A stretch of DNA of 64,000 nt from assembly GCF_002117005.1 (NCBI RefSeq), contig NZ_CP021023.1, positions 1,302,001 through 1,366,000 on the forward strand, in the 5' to 3' direction. Shown in pieces: positions 1-11,416 of the stretch. The position numbers were made by a program, and so were the translations under genes. The stretch's first letter is position 1. Every line of letters starts with the position of its first letter. The DNA comes from Sedimentisphaera salicampi (GTDB lineage: Bacteria > Planctomycetota > Phycisphaerae > Sedimentisphaerales > Sedimentisphaeraceae). The notes below the pieces were generated by a model. The model worked only from the letters and a program-made list of their open reading frames with translations. It made no database searches and was not told the origin of the DNA.

Positions 1-84
1 TATAAAAAAACCAAGGATAAGATATGGCGACATTTCACCAAGAATATCCCAGAAATCTTTCAAAAATGTTTTCAAAAAGCCCAT
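1..84 (-). CDS. Putative permease, N-terminus only (SO_0444-like Cu/Zn efflux family)
   Basis: Only the first 28 codons lie in the window; the gene runs off the left edge. The start is the ATG whose complement is at 82-84, preceded by AGAGGTG about five bases upstream. The peptide starts MGFLKTFLKDFWDILGEMSP and goes into a hydrophobic stretch (YLILGFFI). This resembles the amphipathic start and first membrane segment of the predicted permeases (old DUF318 group) that include SO_0444-type metal-efflux proteins. With 28 residues the family call is tentative; that a gene starts here is well supported. Confidence 0.55.
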   Translation of the reverse strand, partial: MGFLKTFLKDFWDILGEMSPYLILGFFI

Positions 85-201
85 AGATGCACCTCTTTCG
101 TTTTTTTGAGATTAAAACTTTAAACTTTTTTCGAGGAGTTAGTACGTAAATGAGTTTTGTTTGTGCATTTTTATCTAAAGGCGGTAAAAATAGGCAGGGA
201 T

Positions 202-882
202 CTATTCATCGAGTTTTTCAGGATTTTCTAAAAATTCAGCAAATTTTGCGAGATATTTTGCCGCATAAAAGGGCGAAACTGTTTTAGCGTTTACAGAAAG
301 GCAAAAATTCATCCTCTTCTGGCTAACCACCCTTCCTCCCTTCATCACCAGCTCCGCTTCAGGCCTGCCCACGGAAATAATAGCGTTGGAGTCTGCCGGA
401 GGGATTGCTACGAAAGAATTTATGCCATACATCCCAAGACTGCTCAGAGCAATAGAAGCATTGTTCATCTCCTCGGGCGAGAGCTTGTCTTCTCGGGCAC
501 GGCGGGTAAGATCTTCGCTCGTCTCGGCAATCTGGGCAAGGGAAAGAAGCTCAACCGCTCGTATTACGGGCACGAATAATATCCCAGACCTGCTTGCAAC
601 AGCAAAGCTTACATCTATCGTATCGGCTATTCTTATTTTTTCAGCCTCTACGCGTGAAAGCATAAACGGGAACTTCTCAGCACCCCGGGCAGCAGCAGCA
701 AAAAAGATGTCATTGGTAGAAACACGCACCCCGGATGCCTTTGCGTAATCACGCCTGAAACGATTCAGGGAATCTGTGCAAACGCTTTTGTTGATATAAT
801 GCGAAGGAATAGTGCGTTTTGAATGCAGCATCCGCTGGCCGATAAGATTCTGTATTCTCGTTAAAGGTGCCCTTTTCTCCAT
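202..882 (-). CDS. E2 acyltransferase catalytic-domain protein lacking the HxxxDG motif
   Basis: A 226-residue stand-alone homologue of the catalytic domain of 2-oxo acid dehydrogenase E2 (dihydrolipoyl acyltransferase). There is no lipoyl domain and no peripheral-subunit-binding domain. Family landmarks are the opening RIQNLIGQRMLHS, the SFAVASRSGILFVPVI region (about 92-108) and ALSSLGMYGINSFVAI (146-160). The active-site segment that normally reads DHRVxDG is NAKTVSP here (198-204), so the catalytic His, Asp and Gly are Ala199, Ser203 and Pro204. The ATG at 882 is chosen because GGAAAG precedes it and family similarity begins there; an upstream in-frame extension to 978 is not E2-like. It is probably not an active acyltransferase; a structural or regulatory role, or decay, are possible. 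Confidence 0.75.
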   Translation of the reverse strand: MEKRAPLTRIQNLIGQRMLHSKRTIPSHYINKSVCTDSLNRFRRDYAKASGVRVSTNDIFFAAAARGAEKFPFMLSRVEAEKIRIADTIDVSFAVASRSGILFVPVIRAVELLSLAQIAETSEDLTRRAREDKLSPEEMNNASIALSSLGMYGINSFVAIPPADSNAIISVGRPEAELVMKGGRVVSQKRMNFCLSVNAKTVSPFYAAKYLAKFAEFLENPEKLDE

Positions 883-1056
883 ATGCTTTCCGTGTAAATA
901 AAAGAGTTGAACAATTAGTAAAGATTGTACATAAAGGCCGATATATTGCAAACTGATTAAACGGTTCGGAATTTGCATTTCTGTAAACGCTCATTTAAAA
1001 AGCGCCAGAAATAAATATAATAATATGCAATTCTTAAGAAATTTATAAGGAGAAAT

Positions 1057-2202
1057 ATGATTTACAAAACATTCGGCAAGACAGGTTACAAGGTTTCTTC
1101 AGTAGGCTTCGGAGGAATGCGATTCGATTTGAACTACAGCAACTCTGATAATTCCTACCTCCTCGACTATGCTTGGGATAAAGGTATTAACTTTTTCGAC
1201 TCAGCTCCGGGTTACTGCGAAGACAAAAGCCTTGATATATTCGGCCACTTCTGCAAGAGGACTAAATCAATACGTGATCAGTATTATGTATCTTCAAAGC
1301 TTATGCCGCAGATGGTGAGCTCTGCAAAGGATACAATCGAGCAGGTTGACAAGGCCCTTAAAAGGCTAAACACAGATTATATCGATTTCTTCTATGTATG
1401 GTGCATAAGGAATCTGAATCAATACGACGAGGCTGCTAAGGCCGACGGGCTGATTGAAGGCCTTGAGAGATGCAGAGAACAGGGCAAAATCAGGCATATA
1501 AATGTCTCCTCACATCTCAGGGGCAAAAGGCTGAATAAAGTGCTTGAGAAGCGTGATTTCGCTGGGATTCTCGTGGGCGTAAACATCCTGAACTTTATGT
1601 TCCGCTGGGATGCAGTGGAAACAGCTTACAACAGCGGAGCAGGGGTAGTTGCGATGAATCCGCTTGCAGGCGGTATGATACCGCAGCACGAAGAGAGATT
1701 CAGCTTCATTTCAAGCGGAAGCGAATCTCCCACAGATGCTGCTCTTAAATTCTGCATAGGAAGCCCTGAAATCACCGTTACGCTAAACGGCTTTACAACG
1801 AAAGAGCATATCGATCAGGCGTGCCGGTGCGCAGATGAAAGCAAACCGCTCAGCAAGGAACAGAAAGAGCAGATAGCTAATATGCTCAGCGACAACTTCA
1901 ACGACCTCTGCACAGCCTGCGGCTACTGCGACAGCGAATGTCCCAAGGGCATACCCGTATCCTCATATATGCAGTTTTACAACAGAAAACTGATTGAAAA
2001 CAAAAGCGACAAAGACCTCAAAGAGGATCTCAAGTTCAGCCGAGAATGGGGCATACTCAACGACAGAGCAGCCGAAGCCGCAGACTGCATTAAATGCAAA
2101 AGGTGCGAAGAGGCCTGCACCCAGCACCTCAATATTACAGAGAGGCTTGAGCATATCGAAACGATCGAAGAAGAGCTCAAGAACGAAAATCAGAAAGCTT
2201 AA
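1057..2202 (+). CDS. Aldo/keto reductase with C-terminal 2x[4Fe-4S] ferredoxin domain
   Basis: A 381-residue oxidoreductase with an aldo/keto reductase barrel (about 1-275, opening TFGKTGYKVSSVGFGGMRF) followed by a ferredoxin-like tail. Two cysteine clusters are visible: C285, C288, C291, C295 and C344, C347, C350, C354. This fits the predicted Fe-S aldo/keto reductases. The barrel segment after DYIDFF reads YVWC where relatives usually have a Leu-Leu-His pattern, so the usual catalytic His looks replaced by Cys; this is my alignment by eye. GGAG lies just upstream of the ATG. The next gene starts directly after the TAA stop, so the two are very likely one transcript. The substrate is unknown. 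Confidence 0.9.
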   Translation: MIYKTFGKTGYKVSSVGFGGMRFDLNYSNSDNSYLLDYAWDKGINFFDSAPGYCEDKSLDIFGHFCKRTKSIRDQYYVSSKLMPQMVSSAKDTIEQVDKALKRLNTDYIDFFYVWCIRNLNQYDEAAKADGLIEGLERCREQGKIRHINVSSHLRGKRLNKVLEKRDFAGILVGVNILNFMFRWDAVETAYNSGAGVVAMNPLAGGMIPQHEERFSFISSGSESPTDAALKFCIGSPEITVTLNGFTTKEHIDQACRCADESKPLSKEQKEQIANMLSDNFNDLCTACGYCDSECPKGIPVSSYMQFYNRKLIENKSDKDLKEDLKFSREWGILNDRAAEAADCIKCKRCEEACTQHLNITERLEHIETIEEELKNENQKA

Positions 2203-3843
2203 ATGGCAAAAAAGACTCAAAGAGAAAAGAGCAGGCAGAGGAAAAAGCTAAAAATTCAGCTTCGCTTGATGCTCAAGAGCATTGACCTTCGCCCGCACAG
2301 CGTTGCGAGCAAGTGCAGGCTTCAGTTTGGGCTTGCGATTATCGTAATCCTTACTCTTGCGCTTCTTTTTCCTTACCTCTGGATGAACAAACTTGCAGAC
2401 AAAGCCGGCTACGATACCGTAGTTACAGTGTCTAAGCTGGTGATAAAAAACGAACTCGAGGGCAATTCAGACTTTTCGGAAAAGTATATTCAGCAGGAGG
2501 GACTGAGAGACACCAAAGAGAGCGAAAGCTTTATAAGATGGGTTGACCTTCGCACTGCTGAAGCGGAAAAGCAGGCCGATTTGAGCGAAAAGCAAAAGCA
2601 GATTATCCAAAAGCTAAGGGAATCCAGCGAAACAAATATGCGTTTCTGGAGGACTGAATCGAAGGACAAAGCGTACAATAATCTCCTCAGGCTCGTTACA
2701 AATGAGGAGGTTTATTCTAATGATGCAATTCAGGAGCTCAATGCTGCAAACCCGAAGCAGGTTGTTGGAGCGGTGATTGTGAAACTGCTGGATGAGAATC
2801 GCGGCAAAACGATGCTTATGAATAAGATCTGCATCATATTTGCCGGCTTCCTCGCAGGCTGCGGAGCGATAATCACGGTTTACGTTATCATTCAGCGAGT
2901 AATTTTAAGCCCCATACGACAACTCAGGGCCCTTGTGAGCAATGTGTCCGAGGGTAATATCAATGCCCGTTCTTCAATCAAAACCAACGACGAATATCAG
3001 CGTTTTGCTGAAGGCTTCAACCAAATGCTCGACGGACTCAGAGACAGCCAGCAAAAGCTGAGAAAAGCAAATAAGCAGCTTGATGAGAAAATCGTAGAGC
3101 TTTCTGAGAGAAACGTGGAGCTGTTTAAGGCCAACAAGCTGAAAAATGAATTCCTCGCCAATATGAGCCACGAATTCAGAACGCCTCTGAATGCAATCAT
3201 AGGCTTCTCAGACCTGCTCAGAGACAATACACCCCGCTCGCCTGAGAAGATATCCAGATACGCGGGGAATATCTCTGAGAGCGGGCGAAATCTTCTGAGC
3301 ATGATAAATGATCTGCTCGATCTCGCCAAGGCTGAGGCCGGCAGGCTTGAGCTCAGGATAGATAAAACAAGCGTCCCCGAGCTCTGCAGAGGGGTTGTAA
3401 GCTTCTTCTACGGTATGGTGCAGAAGAAAAATATCAGCCTTGAGCTGGAGGTGGATGATGAGATTCCAATTATCAAGACCGACGCATCAAAGGTGCAGCA
3501 GATACTCTACAACTTCATCAGCAACGCGATAAAATTCACGCCCGAAGAGGGTGAAATCAAGATGGACGTTATGATGGCCGATGAGAAAACGGTTCGCATC
3601 TCAGTAACTGACACCGGCTGCGGCATACCGAAAGACCAGCAGGAATCGATATTCGGCAAATTCCGCCAGCTCGACGGGTCTATAACGAGGATGGTTCCGG
3701 GAAGCGGGCTTGGACTTGCTATATCTAAAGAACTCGCCAACCTGCTTGCAGCCAATATAGGCGTTGAAAGCGAACCTGAGAGAGGCGCAACCTTCTATCT
3801 GGAAATCCCCGTGATACTGGAAGAGGAAAACAAGGAAGAATAA
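2203..3843 (+). CDS. Membrane sensor histidine kinase (HAMP, HisKA, HATPase)
   Basis: A 546-residue hybrid-free sensor kinase. After a basic N-terminus there is a membrane segment at about 42-62, an extracytoplasmic region of about 140 residues, a second membrane segment at about 208-231, a HAMP linker, a coiled-coil stretch, then the phospho-acceptor box NMSHEFRTPLNAIIGF with His323. The ATPase domain follows, with an N box (QILYNFISNAIKF) and G boxes (DTGCGIP, GSGLGLAIS). No receiver domain or response regulator is adjacent. The ATG directly follows the TAA of the Fe-S aldo/keto reductase gene, which suggests translational coupling. I do not recognise the sensor region. Confidence 0.92.
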   Translation: MAKKTQREKSRQRKKLKIQLRLMLKSIDLRPHSVASKCRLQFGLAIIVILTLALLFPYLWMNKLADKAGYDTVVTVSKLVIKNELEGNSDFSEKYIQQEGLRDTKESESFIRWVDLRTAEAEKQADLSEKQKQIIQKLRESSETNMRFWRTESKDKAYNNLLRLVTNEEVYSNDAIQELNAANPKQVVGAVIVKLLDENRGKTMLMNKICIIFAGFLAGCGAIITVYVIIQRVILSPIRQLRALVSNVSEGNINARSSIKTNDEYQRFAEGFNQMLDGLRDSQQKLRKANKQLDEKIVELSERNVELFKANKLKNEFLANMSHEFRTPLNAIIGFSDLLRDNTPRSPEKISRYAGNISESGRNLLSMINDLLDLAKAEAGRLELRIDKTSVPELCRGVVSFFYGMVQKKNISLELEVDDEIPIIKTDASKVQQILYNFISNAIKFTPEEGEIKMDVMMADEKTVRISVTDTGCGIPKDQQESIFGKFRQLDGSITRMVPGSGLGLAISKELANLLAANIGVESEPERGATFYLEIPVILEEENKEE

Positions 3844-3883
3844 GACCTAAAAAGCATAAATTTGCAAGCCTCAAAAAAAAATC

Positions 3884-3912
3884 TTGACAATACAGGGAGA
3901 TTGTTGTAGAAT
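3884..3912 (+). promoter_or_regulatory. Sigma-70-type promoter
   Basis: TTGACA (3884-3889) and TAGAAT (3907-3912) are separated by exactly 17 bases. The pair lies 48 bases before the ATG at 3960 and in the right orientation for the FGE-like gene. It is the best consensus promoter found in the window. Confidence 0.75.
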
Positions 3913-3959
3913 TATGGGTGTCGTTCGGAAAAAATAATTTGATTTATTCTGGAGAAGAG

Positions 3960-4949
3960 ATGAGATTTTTTTTAGCAATCGGTTTTTGTTTATGCTTCAT
4001 ATCTGGTATTATTTGGGCGGATACTTTTGGGACTGGAAGCGATCAGTTTGATATGGATTTTGTGACGATATCAGGAGAAAGCAACCCAAACAGCGGTTAC
4101 GGCATCGTCGATGGCGATTATCGCATGGGCAAATTCGAGATTACGAACGACCAGTGGAACAAATTCGTCAACATCAACGGAGCTCCTACGGGCGATCCGT
4201 CTGACGCTTACGATCAAAATGGCGGCTGGAGCGGCGCAAATGTTCCGACTAACGAGGTCAGTTGGCACGAGGCAGCTCAGTTCGTTAACTGGCTTAACAC
4301 CTCGAAGGGCTACCAGGCGGCGTACAAATTTACGGGCACTAAGGGCCAGAGCGACTACGCACTGGACACTTGGAGCGCCACCGAAGCCGATAACGGCACG
4401 AACCTCTACCGCCATAAAGATGCGTTTTACTACCTGCCGACACACGATGAGTGGATCAAGGCGGCATATTGGAATGGGACGGAACGTCAGACATACGCGA
4501 CCAAGCCCGGTGAGTCGTTACATCTGGGCAATGGTCAAAGCGGTTCGGGCTGGAATTACACCGTCAATTATCCCCAAGACCCACCACCGCCAGGCCCTTG
4601 GGACGTAGGCAGCGGCAGCGAAGAATTGAACGGCACATTCGACATGATGGGTAATGTAGCAGAGTGGATAGAAACCAGCGAATTTCTGAGTTCCGATTAT
4701 GGAGTTCAGACCAATCGACTACTGCGCGGTGGGTCCCATCTCAGTTTCTATGGCCAAAACTTTGATTACGACGGAGATAACAACATTACCAACACCTACC
4801 CGAGCAATGAACAAGACTATATTGGGTTCCGTGTTGCCTCAGAACCTGAGCCCGCTATTTCGTTAGCAGCAGACCTAAACGAAGACGGCTTGGTAAATGT
4901 TGAAGATTTGGCAATATTCTCAAGCCAATGGCTACTGACAGAAAATTAA
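3960..4949 (+). CDS. Secreted FGE/SUMF1-like domain protein with C-terminal dockerin-like repeat
   Basis: A 329-residue exported protein. The ATG at 3960 follows GGAGAAG and opens a signal peptide (MRFFLAIGFCLCFISGIIWA). The body has formylglycine-generating-enzyme fold motifs in order: YRMGKFEITNDQW, NEVSWHEAAQFVNWLN, YLPTHDEWIKAAYW, GNVAEWIE, LRGGS and the closing GFRVAS. No cysteine occurs in the C-terminal region where true FGE has its catalytic pair, so it should not activate sulfatases; such domains often act as binding modules. The last 27 residues (ADLNEDGLVNVEDLAIF...) are half of a dockerin-type calcium-binding repeat. It has its own promoter and a strong terminator, so it is probably monocistronic. 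Ligand unknown. Confidence 0.85.
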   Translation: MRFFLAIGFCLCFISGIIWADTFGTGSDQFDMDFVTISGESNPNSGYGIVDGDYRMGKFEITNDQWNKFVNINGAPTGDPSDAYDQNGGWSGANVPTNEVSWHEAAQFVNWLNTSKGYQAAYKFTGTKGQSDYALDTWSATEADNGTNLYRHKDAFYYLPTHDEWIKAAYWNGTERQTYATKPGESLHLGNGQSGSGWNYTVNYPQDPPPPGPWDVGSGSEELNGTFDMMGNVAEWIETSEFLSSDYGVQTNRLLRGGSHLSFYGQNFDYDGDNNITNTYPSNEQDYIGFRVASEPEPAISLAADLNEDGLVNVEDLAIFSSQWLLTEN

Positions 4950-4977
4950 ACACCAGTTTTTATAACGTTGCTGATTA

Positions 4978-5025
4978 AGAAAAGACCGGAATGAGAAAGT
5001 AAAATCTCTTATTCTGGTCTTTTTG
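4978..5025 (+). terminator. Rho-independent terminator after the FGE-like gene
   Basis: A long hairpin (AAAGACC-GAATGAGA pairing with TCTC-TATTC-GGTCTTT, small imperfections) followed by TTTTTG, starting about 30 bases after the stop codon. Confidence 0.8.
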
Positions 5026-5044
5026 TTTATTAGGAAGCTATTTG

Positions 5045-5088
5045 TAAGTCGGAGTGGCGAGATTCGAACTCACGACCCCTTGCTCCCA
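5045..5088 (-). repeat. tRNA-Pro 3' fragment, candidate attachment site (left)
   Basis: Identical over 44 bases to 5920-5963. Read on the minus strand it runs from the anticodon TGG through the T arm and acceptor 3' strand to the discriminator base, plus four bases beyond. It has no 5' half, so it cannot make a tRNA. Confidence 0.85.
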
Positions 5089-5156
5089 GATGAAAGAATG
5101 GCTTGGGAATTGATTTTTAAATAAAATAACATCTTGTAAAGAAGTAATACGTTAAT

Positions 5157-5184
5157 TTGACAAACAAATTTAGTTTGATATAGT
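5157..5184 (+). promoter_or_regulatory. Promoter of the element genes, likely giving a leaderless transcript
   Basis: TTGACA (5157-5162), a 16-base spacer and TATAGT (5179-5184). The ATG of the first gene is at 5195, only ten bases after the -10 box, so transcription should begin within a few bases of the start codon. No Shine-Dalgarno sequence precedes it. Confidence 0.6.
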
Positions 5185-5194
5185 ACTTATCATT

Positions 5195-5449
5195 ATGAAA
5201 AATAAGAATAATAAAAAATCATTTATACGACTTATAAGCTGCAGTTTTTCAATGTTTGGTGCTTTTATTTACCCAAACGTTATTGCTGACAAAATCCCTG
5301 AGCGTCCTCGCAAAATTCCGGCTCACAGCAAAAGCGTATGGGAGGCTATAGGCGGAGACTTTCAAAAAGTAGGCGACACACTCTGCAATGCTGCTGAGAA
5401 AAGGAATTCAAGCCATGACCCGAAGAAAGAAAAAACAAAAACCGGCTAG
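5195..5449 (+). CDS. Small protein of unknown function in the tRNA-Pro element
   Basis: An 84-residue protein I do not recognise. A basic N-terminus (MKNKNNKKSFIRL) leads into a hydrophobic stretch (about 12-30, ending before ADKIPERP) that could be a signal peptide or anchor. Then follow a proline-rich segment (KIPERPRKIPAH) and KSVWEAIGGDFQKVGDTL, which looks like an amphipathic helix, and a lysine-rich tail. The gene has its own promoter and overlaps the next gene by 35 bases in another frame. The tight two-gene arrangement suggests that the products work together. Confidence 0.6.
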   Translation: MKNKNNKKSFIRLISCSFSMFGAFIYPNVIADKIPERPRKIPAHSKSVWEAIGGDFQKVGDTLCNAAEKRNSSHDPKKEKTKTG

Positions 5450-5888
5450 TCGCAGAAATACCAACCCCTCCAGTAATCAACCAAGAAATAAAGAACAATC
5501 AACCCGTGGAATTGCTCAATTACATCACAAGCATTTCGAAGGCCCTATTCCTCCCCCTGAAGTTCTTGGAGCATATGAGCCTGAAATAGCTAAAACTATA
5601 GTACAGATGGCTCAGAATGAAAGCAAACATAGACATCAGATTGAAACTAATGAGCAGAAAAACAGAGCAGAATACATCCGGACGAAACAAAATCTTATTT
5701 ATCAAACAACCCGCAACAGTCAGGTGTTCGCCTTTATAATTCTATTTATAACAATAACAGGCAGCATATTCCTGTTGTATAAAGGGAGAAATCTCAGCGG
5801 AGCAGGCACTTTCATTGCCGGAATCGCCCCTGCTCTAAAAGTCCTATTTTCCAATCCCAACAAGAAACAGACAGACAAAAAGCCCTGA
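5415..5888 (+). CDS. DUF2335-like predicted membrane protein
   Basis: A 157-residue protein. The ATG at 5415 is chosen over 5388 because AAGGA lies upstream at good spacing. After a lysine/arginine- and asparagine-rich N-terminus comes the family signature FEGPIPPPEVLGAYE followed by IVQMAQNESKHRHQIE, matching DUF2335 proteins as I know them (a GP-PPPE-YE block, then MAE/Q...HR). A hydrophobic C-terminal region (VFAFIILFITITGSIFLLY, then a glycine-rich second hydrophobic stretch) suggests two membrane segments. Function unknown. The stop codon lies inside the terminator stem. Confidence 0.75.
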   Translation: MTRRKKKQKPASRRNTNPSSNQPRNKEQSTRGIAQLHHKHFEGPIPPPEVLGAYEPEIAKTIVQMAQNESKHRHQIETNEQKNRAEYIRTKQNLIYQTTRNSQVFAFIILFITITGSIFLLYKGRNLSGAGTFIAGIAPALKVLFSNPNKKQTDKKP

Positions 5889-5918
5889 AAACCATTTGAC
5901 GATTTCAGGGCTTTGTTT
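5879..5918 (+). terminator. Terminator of the element genes
   Basis: AAAGCCCTGAAA (5879-5890) pairs perfectly with TTTCAGGGCTTT (5903-5914) around a 12-base loop, followed by GTTT. It overlaps the stop codon of the DUF2335-like gene and lies just inside the right repeat. Confidence 0.8.
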
Positions 5919-5919
5919 A

Positions 5920-5963
5920 TAAGTCGGAGTGGCGAGATTCGAACTCACGACCCCTTGCTCCCA
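5920..5963 (-). repeat. tRNA-Pro 3' end, candidate attachment site (right)
   Basis: The second copy of the 44-bp direct repeat, identical to 5045-5088. It is part of the intact tRNA-Pro gene. Identity stops exactly in the anticodon loop. Confidence 0.85.
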
Positions 5964-5998
5964 AAGCAAGTGCTCTAGCCAAGCTGAGCTACACTCCG
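5924..5998 (-). tRNA. tRNA-Pro (anticodon TGG)
   Basis: On the minus strand the acceptor stem CGGAGTG pairs with CACTCCG. The D arm is GCTC/GAGC, the anticodon stem CTTGC/GCAAG holds the loop TTTGGGA (anticodon TGG), and the T arm GTGAG/CTCGC holds TTCGAAT. Discriminator A; CCA is not encoded. Its 3' part is duplicated at 5045-5088. Confidence 0.97.
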
Positions 5999-6118
5999 AT
6001 TTTGAATAGACGGGGTATTTTACACAGACCCTTTTTCAATTCAAGATTATAATTGAGAATTTCGATGTTTTTTCAACTCGCAGGATTAAAGTATCTTTCT
6101 GCAAGATGAAACGGGAGG

Positions 6119-6156
6119 AAGAAAAAGCCCCGCCGGCGTGAATGCAGACGGGGCTT
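6119..6156 (-). terminator. Terminator after rpsG
   Basis: On the minus strand AAGCCCCG and CGGGGCTT form a stem followed by TTTT. It marks the end of the long tuf-to-rpsG cluster; fusA does not follow. Confidence 0.8.
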
Positions 6157-6174
6157 GAATATTCATATTCAGTT

Positions 6175-6648
6175 CTACCAAGCGAAATGAGCAAATGCTT
6201 TATTCGCTTCAGCCATCCTGTGCACATTTGTGCGCATTGTCATAGCTGAGCCTTCGCCCTTGTATGCATCGCATAGCTCTGCGGCGAGTCTTTCGGCCAA
6301 AGGCCTGCCCTTCTTGCCCCTAATGCCGTCGAGAATCCAGCGGAAGGCAAGAGCCCTCTGCCTGTTTGGCTTAACCTGCATAGGCACCTGATAGCTCGCA
6401 CCGCCCACACGTTTACTGCGAACTTCAAGGGCAGGCTTTACATTTTCAATAGCCTTCTCGAAGACCTCATTAGGAGGACAATCCTTAATCCGTTTTTCAA
6501 CAATACCCATCGCATCATAGAAAACTTTGCGTGCTACGCTCTTTTTCCCATCAAGCATAAGGCAATTGATAAATTTGGCAATCAGCTTACTTCCATAGAC
6601 CGGATCAGCCTGAAGCTGAGTTGCAGATGCTGTAAATTTCTTTGCCAT
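6175..6648 (-). CDS. rpsG: 30S ribosomal protein S7
   Basis: A 157-residue S7, the primary 16S rRNA-binding protein that nucleates assembly of the 30S head. Family landmarks are [21 protein letters not shown] near the N-terminus, [15 protein letters not shown] in the middle and [14 protein letters not shown] at the end; the length is usual. It follows rpsL by a short gap. The common order rpsL-rpsG-fusA is broken after this gene by a terminator and the tRNA-Pro region. Confidence 0.98.
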   Translation of the reverse strand: MAKKFTASATQLQADPVYGSKLIAKFINCLMLDGKKSVARKVFYDAMGIVEKRIKDCPPNEVFEKAIENVKPALEVRSKRVGGASYQVPMQVKPNRQRALAFRWILDGIRGKKGRPLAERLAAELCDAYKGEGSAMTMRTNVHRMAEANKAFAHFAW

Positions 6649-6680
6649 ACTGTGCTTTATCCCTTATTCTAAAACAAAAA

Positions 6681-7046
6681 TTACTTATTCTTAGCGCCGT
6701 ACTTACTTCTTCCCTGCTTACGTCCGTCAACGCCCGCAGTATCGAGGGCGCCTCTGACAACGTGGTAACGCACACCCGGAAGGTCTCGTACACGACCGCC
6801 TCTGACAAGAACAGTACTGTGTTCCTGAAGGTTATGGTCTATGCCGGGAATATACGCTGTTACCTCTTTGCCGTTTGTAAGACGAACCCTTGTGATCTTA
6901 CGAAGGGCAGAGTTCGGCTTCTTAGGTGTCTGCGTTCTAACTATAAGGCACACACCTCTTTTCTGCGGACATCCTCGGATATCCGAAATTCTTTTGCGGG
7001 AGGGCTTTTTCCTTCCCTTCCTAATCAGCTGGTTGATTGTGGGCAT
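6681..7046 (-). CDS. rpsL: 30S ribosomal protein S12
   Basis: A 121-residue S12 of the decoding centre. It opens [15 protein letters not shown] and contains [15 protein letters not shown], the loop where streptomycin-resistance changes occur in other bacteria, and a C-terminal [17 protein letters not shown]. It lies 67 bases after rpoC with no clear terminator between, so it is probably transcribed with rpoBC. Confidence 0.98.
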   Translation of the reverse strand: MPTINQLIRKGRKKPSRKRISDIRGCPQKRGVCLIVRTQTPKKPNSALRKITRVRLTNGKEVTAYIPGIDHNLQEHSTVLVRGGRVRDLPGVRYHVVRGALDTAGVDGRKQGRSKYGAKNK

Positions 7047-7113
7047 TATTAAAAACCTTTAATAAACTGTTAATATTTCATTCTTATCAGACCGCAGTTA
7101 AGGGGCTAGAGGC

Positions 7114-11373
<4,260 letters not shown>

Positions 11374-11416
11374 TTCCCAGTAGCTCCTTTACTAAGAGGG
11401 CTCAAAGATTTCACAC

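Larger units (their letters stand above)
5045..5963. mobile_element. Putative minimal integrated element in tRNA-Pro, no integrase
   Basis: Two identical 44-bp direct repeats, 5045-5088 and 5920-5963, bound a unit of 875 bp. The right copy is the 3' part of the intact tRNA-Pro gene; the left copy is a tRNA fragment cut in the anticodon loop. This is the footprint left by tyrosine-recombinase integration into a tRNA 3' end. The interior holds only two overlapping small genes (5195-5449, 5415-5888) with their own promoter and terminator. No integrase, transposase or excisionase is present, so the element is either a deletion remnant or was moved by a recombinase supplied elsewhere. A plain segmental duplication of the tRNA end is the alternative. 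Confidence 0.65.

Noticed and set aside
883-978. Upstream extension of the E2-like gene to 978
   Set aside because: The extra 32 residues are unlike E2 proteins, and GGAAAG precedes the internal ATG at 882.
4071-4608. Arg/Thr-rich frames overlapping the FGE-like gene
   Set aside because: They are frame shadows of the secreted protein, which has a promoter, RBS, signal peptide and family motifs.
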